6,319 nucleotides of DNA from an uncultured Bacilli bacterium. Lineage in GTDB: Bacteria; Bacillota_I; Bacilli_A; RF39; UBA660. Within the stretch, counting starts at the first letter, position 1. Every line of letters starts with the position of its first letter. The notes beneath the pieces are model-generated. The model searched no databases, was not told the DNA's origin, and saw only the letters and a list, made by a program, of their open reading frames with translations. Positions 1-4,718 of this stretch are shown here, in pieces. A program made the position numbers and the translations under genes. The stretch is from NCBI GenBank assembly GCA_947630095.1, contig CANRGI010000073.1, positions 1 through 6,319 of the forward strand. Direction: 5' to 3'.

Positions 1-177
1 ATTACAGGAATAGTTGTTGGACTAGTAACTAATGAAAATTGGCAAGACTGTGCTAAATGTGCATTCCACCCATTTGGAAATGAATGTACTATCACTAGTT
101 CATTAGACGACCCAAACTATAAAGTTTCAGGTAGCACTGGTGGGGAAACTGGTGGAAATCCAACAACAGGTGAATAA
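1..177 (+). CDS. C-terminal end of an unidentified membrane or secreted protein (5' end outside window)
   Basis: The first frame is open from base 1 for 58 codons and ends at TAA (175-177); the start is outside the window. The visible part begins with a short hydrophobic run (ITGIVVGLV) that could be the end of a transmembrane helix. A Cys cluster follows (C17, C20 and C29 counted from the window edge, within DCAKCAFHPFGNEC), then a low-complexity Gly/Thr/Asn tail. Codon use matches the downstream genes. It precedes a T4SS operon on the same strand but is separated from it by a terminator. A small pilin-like or other transfer-apparatus membrane protein is possible by context, but I do not recognise the family. 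The Cys cluster could form disulfides outside the cell or bind metal; the sequence does not decide between these. Confidence 0.7.
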   Translation: MTGIVVGLVTNENWQDCAKCAFHPFGNECTITSSLDDPNYKVSGSTGGETGGNPTTGE

Positions 178-182
178 AAAAC

Positions 183-211
183 AAAAAAGCACTTTATTAA
201 GTGTTTTTTTT
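183..211 (+). terminator. Intrinsic terminator after the upstream gene
   Basis: Bases 183-194 (AAAAAAGCACTT) pair with 199-210 (AAGTGTTTTTTT) around a four-base TATT loop, with one G-T wobble. The 3' arm merges into a run of eight T (204-211). It starts six bases after the TAA of the upstream gene, where a Rho-independent terminator is expected. The stem core is only five standard pairs (CACTT/AAGTG); the rest is A-T, so termination may be partial. The A-run on the 5' side would also let it act in the opposite direction. Confidence 0.7.
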
Positions 212-221
212 ATGCTATAAT
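193..221 (+). promoter_or_regulatory. Extended -10 promoter for the T4SS operon
   Basis: A perfect TATAAT at 216-221 is preceded by TG at the right spacing (TGC at 213-215), giving the extended -10 element TGnTATAAT of housekeeping-sigma promoters. Seventeen bases upstream, TTTATT at 193-198 matches the -35 consensus at only three of six positions, which an extended -10 can tolerate. Transcription would start near 228, leaving a leader of about 18 bases that contains the ribosome binding site. The -35 lies within the terminator hairpin. I see no clear operator. Confidence 0.6.
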
Positions 222-231
222 AAAACTAATT

Positions 232-237
232 GAGGAG
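232..237 (+). promoter_or_regulatory. Ribosome binding site of the 246-1532 gene
   Basis: GAGGAG lies eight bases before the ATG at 246. This is a good Shine-Dalgarno match and supports that start. Confidence 0.75.
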
Positions 238-245
238 TATAATTT

Positions 246-1532
246 ATGAAAAAAATTTTGAGATACATTTTTCTTTTATCAATTGCAGTAATTTTAAGTT
301 TTAATAATAAAAAAATAATAAAAGCAGTAGACGATGTAGGATATTTTACTTGTGATTATGGAGATATAACTTTAAATAACAAATTTACTTTACCATCAGT
401 AACAGTCAGATATTACTACCAAAAAGTATCTAATGGTTATCAAGGTTTAAGATTAGTTATAGAAACTAATGGTAAAACCTTACCACCAGATGGCTCAATG
501 TCAATTCAAAATATCTTAGGAGATTCAAACTTAAATAATGGAGAAAGTTTATTCTTTTCTTATAATAGCAATAATGCTTTAAAAGCAGTTGATTTTAATA
601 GTGTTGAGTGTCCTATAATATCTACATTAACAAGTACTAGTAGTAAATTAAATAAATTTCAAAGTTTAACTTTTTCTTCAACTAAAGATACAAACAACAC
701 CACTAATTATGACCAACACTATGCTATTAAAGAACCGGAAGTAGTCGGAGATATGTTTGAAAACATAGAAGGTGAAAGTGGAAATGTTACAACAGTAAAA
801 GAAACTAAAAGTTGTGATTATTACTATGAAGCAGACAAAATAAATGGCTTAACCGAGCCGTTGCGTTTTAGATTAGTAATGATGAGTAATGGAGAAAAAA
901 GAATATGTGTAGCAAATCATAAAGGTGTAAATGCAATAGAAAGTTGTGAAACATATTCAAATAATACTACAGAATTTGAACTTCAAAATTCTAGTTCAAA
1001 GAAATTTTGGTTAGAAGTACCCGCTGGAGAAGCAGATTTAATATATAAGAATAGTAGTAATAACTCATTTACTTGTCCAGATAAAAAAGATTTATATGTA
1101 GCCTTTTGGACAGACGATGTATACGTACTAACAGCAGACGAAGAAAAATTAGACCAATATAGAGGTGGCTCAGAAGCAGTAAACCCAACTGAAGATAGTA
1201 CAGAATGGGATAAATTTGGGAATTCTTCTTACCAACAAGAGGCGTATTACGGCTTAGGTGGTTCTTGTACTGATATATTAAGTACAGAAATGATAGAATT
1301 GCTAGATGGCATCTATGACGTAATTAAATATGGGTCAATTGTTATATTAGTTGTACTTGCAATGTTAGATATCTCAAAATCTGTTATAACTGACAAAAAT
1401 GAACTAGGCCCAATAGTAAAGAAATTCGTAACAAGATTAATATTTTTAATATTATTATTACTAATTCCAACAATTATAGAAGTACTTGGTAGTCTTGCAG
1501 GACACCCTGGAATATTATGTGGAATTAAGTAA
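246..1532 (+). CDS. Exported T4SS-associated protein: duplicated Cys-bracketed ectodomain plus VirB2-like two-helix membrane segment
   Basis: 428 residues. The start is fixed by a strong ribosome binding site and by a signal peptide (basic MKK, hydrophobic core about 4-19, possible cleavage near A27). Residues about 28-340 are polar, Asn/Ser/Thr-rich and probably outside the cell. They contain two similar units, C36-C122 and C190-C277, each beginning CDY; the second has an extra Cys pair (C221, C234). The C-terminal 90 residues hold two transmembrane helices (about 361-379 and 394-416) joined by a short charged loop (TDKNELGPIVKK). C341 and C425 flank the helix pair and should both face outward. 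Two helices with a basic cytoplasmic loop is the VirB2/TrbC pilin pattern, and the gene sits directly before a VirB6-like gene (15-base gap). It may therefore be a pilin-like or channel-associated surface protein. That role is inference; I do not recognise the ectodomain family. Confidence 0.8.
   Translation: MKKILRYIFLLSIAVILSFNNKKIIKAVDDVGYFTCDYGDITLNNKFTLPSVTVRYYYQKVSNGYQGLRLVIETNGKTLPPDGSMSIQNILGDSNLNNGESLFFSYNSNNALKAVDFNSVECPIISTLTSTSSKLNKFQSLTFSSTKDTNNTTNYDQHYAIKEPEVVGDMFENIEGESGNVTTVKETKSCDYYYEADKINGLTEPLRFRLVMMSNGEKRICVANHKGVNAIESCETYSNNTTEFELQNSSSKKFWLEVPAGEADLIYKNSSNNSFTCPDKKDLYVAFWTDDVYVLTADEEKLDQYRGGSEAVNPTEDSTEWDKFGNSSYQQEAYYGLGGSCTDILSTEMIELLDGIYDVIKYGSIVILVVLAMLDISKSVITDKNELGPIVKKFVTRLIFLILLLLIPTIIEVLGSLAGHPGILCGIK
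351..1088 (+). repeat. Two diverged tandem ectodomain units within the 246-1532 protein
   Basis: Protein-level repeat. Unit A is residues 36 to about 126 (bases 351-623) and unit B is residues 190 to about 281 (bases 813-1088). Shared landmarks in order are CDY, an amphipathic strand followed by N-G (GLRLVIETNGK versus LRFRLVMMSNGEK), an aromatic stretch (SLFFSYNSNN versus KKFWLEVPAG), then a closing Cys-Pro (VECPI versus FTCPD). The first and last Cys are 86 and 87 residues apart. Identity outside these landmarks is low, so this was recognised by eye and not by alignment. Confidence 0.5.
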
Positions 1533-1535
1533 ACT

Positions 1536-1543
1536 AGGAGGTG
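1536..1543 (+). promoter_or_regulatory. Strong ribosome binding site of the VirB6-like gene
   Basis: AGGAGGTG sits just after the TAA of the preceding gene. Its GGAGG core is six bases before the ATG at 1548. This near-perfect anti-16S match fixes the start and suggests high translation. Confidence 0.85.
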
Positions 1544-1547
1544 AAAT

Positions 1548-3827
1548 ATGAAATTTTTAAAATTTGGATTAAATATTTTAGGTTTTGCTATTCCTTTAAT
1601 ATCAGAACTATTTATATTTATAGACTGGGCTATTTATGCAGTAGCCAGTTATGCCTTACAAGCATTCTTTGAATTAGTATCCATTTCAGGTGATGTACTT
1701 AGCGCAACAAGTGGCTCAGGAGCAGCAACTTTAGTAAATGGAATTATTAGTCGTTTTATGCTTCTTGCTGGTGTATACGCTTTATTTAGATTATCAATAA
1801 TGGCAATAAATTATATAATAAACCCAGATAAAGTAAGAGAAGCAGGTAAAGAAGGCATTGCAATAATAAAAAGTGTTTTATTTTCAGTCATACTACTTTT
1901 AATGAGTGGCTTAATATTTAAAGAACTAGGTGAAATTCAAAGAATTGTAATAGAAAGTAATACTATATCTAAAATAGTTTATGGAACAAATTATACCCCA
2001 TATACTGAAGACGGTTCAAGTGAAGAAAAACTGAAAAAAGATTCAGATGCTTTCACCAATAGTGTTTGGTCATTATTTTTCACACCTAGTGAAATTAATC
2101 AAACTCAAAGAAGTGCTTGGGAATCACTAAGAAGAGCAGACGATGGATTTACCATCTTGAGTATGATCGGTAGAAATTATACAGAATTTGATTATATTCC
2201 AGTAGTATCTGGAATAGTTGGATTATTTTTGATATTCTTCTTCTTTAAATCAGCGATGCAAATGGCAGTTAGAATATTTAAATTATTTGCATTACAAATA
2301 ATAAGTCCAATACCGATAATCTTAAGTGCAGACCCTTCTCAAAAGAAAAAATTAACTACATTTATAAAAGTTTATAGTGGTATATATTTAGAAGTATTCG
2401 TGCGTGTAGCCTCATTTTATATGGCATTTGTAATTTTACAAGTATTGCTAACAGCAGCAGGACTTGGACCAGACGACACCGTAGTAGTGCCATTCACAGG
2501 CGGAGCAATCGCACCTCCTAATCTAGGATTATTAGTAAGTAATTTTGTAATAACAATAATTTTAATATTTGCAGTCTTCAGGGCAGCAGACGAAGTACCT
2601 AAAGTAGTAGAAGAAGCATTAAGTCTTAAACTAGGTTTAGGAGATGGCGGAAACTTTAGTGGAGTATTAAAAGGCCTAGTAGGCGGTACAGTAGCCGGTG
2701 TTGCAGGTGGAGTTGCAGCAGGAACTGCAGCATCTATAGGTGCAGAAACTGGTTGGTCAGTAGCCGGTGCAGCAGCAACTGGAAGTGTAAATGCAGCAAT
2801 AAGAGGTGGAATGGCAGCATCAAAAGCAAAAGGTATTTCAGGAGCAATTGCTTCAGTTACTAATGCTACTAAAGATTCACGTAATATAGGTTGGGGAGTT
2901 AGTCAAACAGGTAACTTACACGATTATGCTATTGCCCGTGCTGGTAATGCCTTAGGTATGGGTATTAAAGACCAAGCAACACTTGAAGAGTATGACGAAC
3001 AAATTAAGAATATTGATAAAGAATTAGAATCAAAAGATAAAGAGATAAATTCTCATAATACTGAAATTAATAACTTTACATCTCAAATCGAAACTATCAA
3101 TCGTGCCGACCAAATTAGATCTAACATTGAACAAATTATGGATCAAGACTTCGAAAATGAGCATGGTTCATTTAATGATTGGATTTATAGACCAGAAGCA
3201 GGTAACTTAGGTTTAACATACATAAATACTGAACAAAGAATAGAACACGAAAAAGAACAAGCAAGAGTCAACAATACTCCAATAGACCCAGTAGTATGGC
3301 AACAATTACAAGCAGATAAAGAAAAGGCAGAAAAAGACCTTGAAAAAGAATACGAAAGTCAAAGGGTATCTCACCATTCTGGCATGATGCAAAGATACAG
3401 TACAACTGGCTCTAGTGGTAATGATAGAATGGATGCTAGTATGATTAGTTATGGTAGTTTCATTGGACAAAATCAATCAGCATTTGCTAATATTAGTCAC
3501 GAACTTAATAGTTACAACGATTTAGAAAAAGCGAAAAAATCAAGCAATGTTCAAATTACACAATTTAATGATAGCATAGCAAGAGAAAGAAAGACTATTG
3601 AAGACTTGAAACTTAGTAGAAAACAAATTGAAGTTAAGAAAACAGATGTTGAAACTGCTAAAAAGAATTTCGCATCTCAAAATAGAGTTTCAGATAGAGA
3701 AAAGATACAACATTTACCAAAAGGTATCCCTTATTCAGATCAAGTAGCAATAGCAAGAGGTAAACGTAGACCTATGGGACCAAGACCTGGTGGTCCAGGA
3801 CCGGGACCAGGTGGACCAAGACCATAA
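1548..3827 (+). CDS. VirB6/TrbL/PrgH-like conjugation channel protein with long helical C-terminal tail
   Basis: 759 residues. The N-terminal half is polytopic, with hydrophobic segments at about 8-45, 64-87, 105-124, 216-236, 242-262, 280-303 and 327-345. This layout, and the position directly before prgI and virB4, match VirB6/TrbL-type inner-membrane channel proteins of Gram-positive T4SSs (PrgH of pCF10). The stretch FRAADEVPKVVEEAL after the last helix resembles the amphipathic segment that follows the membrane region in these proteins, from my memory of the family. Residues about 366-438 are a Gly/Ala-rich segment. Residues about 476-518 and 653-712 are Lys/Glu-rich and predicted coiled coils, with a further charged helical stretch at 560-605. 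The last 19 residues are almost only Pro, Gly and Arg. The tail has no obvious catalytic motif and is probably cytoplasmic or a partner-binding region. Membrane topology was judged by eye. Confidence 0.8.
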   Translation: MKFLKFGLNILGFAIPLISELFIFIDWAIYAVASYALQAFFELVSISGDVLSATSGSGAATLVNGIISRFMLLAGVYALFRLSIMAINYIINPDKVREAGKEGIAIIKSVLFSVILLLMSGLIFKELGEIQRIVIESNTISKIVYGTNYTPYTEDGSSEEKLKKDSDAFTNSVWSLFFTPSEINQTQRSAWESLRRADDGFTILSMIGRNYTEFDYIPVVSGIVGLFLIFFFFKSAMQMAVRIFKLFALQIISPIPIILSADPSQKKKLTTFIKVYSGIYLEVFVRVASFYMAFVILQVLLTAAGLGPDDTVVVPFTGGAIAPPNLGLLVSNFVITIILIFAVFRAADEVPKVVEEALSLKLGLGDGGNFSGVLKGLVGGTVAGVAGGVAAGTAASIGAETGWSVAGAAATGSVNAAIRGGMAASKAKGISGAIASVTNATKDSRNIGWGVSQTGNLHDYAIARAGNALGMGIKDQATLEEYDEQIKNIDKELESKDKEINSHNTEINNFTSQIETINRADQIRSNIEQIMDQDFENEHGSFNDWIYRPEAGNLGLTYINTEQRIEHEKEQARVNNTPIDPVVWQQLQADKEKAEKDLEKEYESQRVSHHSGMMQRYSTTGSSGNDRMDASMISYGSFIGQNQSAFANISHELNSYNDLEKAKKSSNVQITQFNDSIARERKTIEDLKLSRKQIEVKKTDVETAKKNFASQNRVSDREKIQHLPKGIPYSDQVAIARGKRRPMGPRPGGPGPGPGGPRP
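3768..3824 (+). repeat. GC-rich Pro/Gly-codon tract at the 3' end of the VirB6-like gene
   Basis: This stretch encodes residues 741-759 and is sharply GC-richer than its surroundings. GGACCAAGACC occurs twice (3777-3787 and 3813-3823) as an 11-base direct repeat 36 bases apart. TGGTCC (3791-3796) and GGACCA (3804-3809) form an inverted repeat around seven bases. An RNA hairpin here would sit about 20 bases before the prgI ribosome binding site. There is no T-run, so it is not a standard terminator. Confidence 0.6.
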
Positions 3828-3830
3828 AGG

Positions 3831-3837
3831 AAAGGAG
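3831..3837 (+). promoter_or_regulatory. Ribosome binding site of prgI
   Basis: AAAGGAG ends seven bases before the ATG at 3845 and three bases after the previous stop codon. It supports the start and co-transcription with the VirB6-like gene. Confidence 0.75.
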
Positions 3838-3844
3838 AAGTTAA

Positions 3845-4162
3845 ATGAATAGTAATTATTTAATCCCAGCAAATAGTAAAAAGGGTAAATTAATATTTAA
3901 TATTTTTAGGGGGATAGACTTAACGATATTCTTATTAGGAATAGCAATAACCGTAATATTCTTTATAGCGATAAGAAGCGATACCTTAGTAGCAACGTTT
4001 ATTAAGGTACTCCCAATCGGGCTTGGAACATTCCTAGTAGTTCCAGTAGCAAATTACCATAATGTAATGTGTTTCATAGGAGATGCAATCGCGTTCTTTA
4101 TGAATAGAAGAATATATAAATGGAGAGGATGGTGCGTAAGAAGTGAGTATGGAGAAGAATAG
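3845..4162 (+). CDS. prgI: PrgI family (VirB3-like) T4SS membrane protein
   Basis: 105 residues, the usual size for the PrgI family. The N-terminus has the family-type IPAN-SKKGKLIF stretch (residues 7-18), followed by two transmembrane helices (about 24-44 and 49-69). A short C-terminal segment ends with an Arg/Trp-rich motif (NRRIYKWRGWC, 87-97). PrgI proteins are the Gram-positive counterpart of VirB3: small two-helix proteins encoded immediately before virB4 and thought to anchor that ATPase to the membrane. The gene lies 17 bases after the VirB6-like gene and its 3' end overlaps the next gene by 14-20 bases, so it is translated as part of the same operon. C76 and C97 are its only Cys. 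The assignment rests on size, topology, recognisable motifs and synteny. Confidence 0.87.
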   Translation: MNSNYLIPANSKKGKLIFNIFRGIDLTIFLLGIAITVIFFIAIRSDTLVATFIKVLPIGLGTFLVVPVANYHNVMCFIGDAIAFFMNRRIYKWRGWCVRSEYGEE

Positions 4163-4718
4163 TAAATATAGTGTAAAAGACCAAAGATATGCTGAAAGTT
4201 GGATACCCGTCAAGTCTATCTTGAATGGGGCTATTCAACTTGACGATGGAATGCAAGTAACTGGTGTAAAAATTCAACCTAAAAATATATTCATAATGGA
4301 CTACGACAGTCAAAAAAATGTAATATATAATTTGAGAAACTTTTATAACACACTTGATTATGAATTCTGGATTATATGTGCAGATAGACCAGTAGACATC
4401 AACGTTTATCTGAGTCAATTACAACTTTTATATAATAATGTTAGTACTCCAGTTATGAAAAAATTAATCTTACAAGATATAAACAAAGCAAACCTATTTA
4501 TGAGCAAAGAAATAGGAGTAGCAGATACAGAATACTTTATATTATTTAGAGAAAGAAGACCAGAAATCATAGCAAAGAGAATACAAAACCTAATTAGTGG
4601 TTTAGCAACTTGTGGACTTAACTCAAGTCAAACAAGTAATGAAGATTTAAGAGTATTATTAGATGGTTTCTTCAATGATGGAAGAAGAACCGATTTTGGG
4701 ACGGTGATTAGTGAATGA
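4143..4718 (+). CDS. Detached N-terminal domain of a VirB4-type ATPase
   Basis: 191 residues from GTG 4143. An in-frame ATG at 4149 gives 189 residues and is equally likely. GGATGGTG at 4126-4133 lies nine bases before the GTG and serves it better than the ATG. There is no signal peptide, no membrane helix and no Walker motif. The region IPVKSILNGAIQLDDG...VKIQPKNIFIMDYDSQKNVI (21-60) resembles, from memory, the opening of full-length Gram-positive VirB4 proteins (CD1110/PrgJ type), where a 'VK-I-nG-I-DGrylKI-eiePiNF' pattern precedes the ATPase proper. Residues 128-178 (DTEYFILFRERRP to LLDGFFN) match the next expected block of that domain. The next gene starts where such a protein would continue. 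It probably acts with the 4715 product as a two-chain VirB4. It overlaps prgI upstream and virB4 downstream (ATGA). Confidence 0.72.
   Translation: MSMEKNSKYSVKDQRYAESWIPVKSILNGAIQLDDGMQVTGVKIQPKNIFIMDYDSQKNVIYNLRNFYNTLDYEFWIICADRPVDINVYLSQLQLLYNNVSTPVMKKLILQDINKANLFMSKEIGVADTEYFILFRERRPEIIAKRIQNLISGLATCGLNSSQTSNEDLRVLLDGFFNDGRRTDFGTVISE
4703..4707 (+). promoter_or_regulatory. Ribosome binding site inside the upstream gene, serving virB4
   Basis: GGTGA lies seven bases before the ATG at 4715, inside the last codons of the preceding gene. With the ATGA stop/start overlap at 4715-4718 it provides for translational coupling or reinitiation. The virB4 frame is closed immediately upstream by TAG (4709-4711) and TGA (4712-4714), so 4715 is the earliest possible start. 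Confidence 0.6.

Noticed and set aside
4098..4418. Open frame of 106 codons on the minus strand
   Set aside because: It lies wholly opposite the prgI end and the VirB4 N-terminal gene, has no good ribosome binding site or recognisable domain, and its residues look like the reverse of AT-rich coding DNA.
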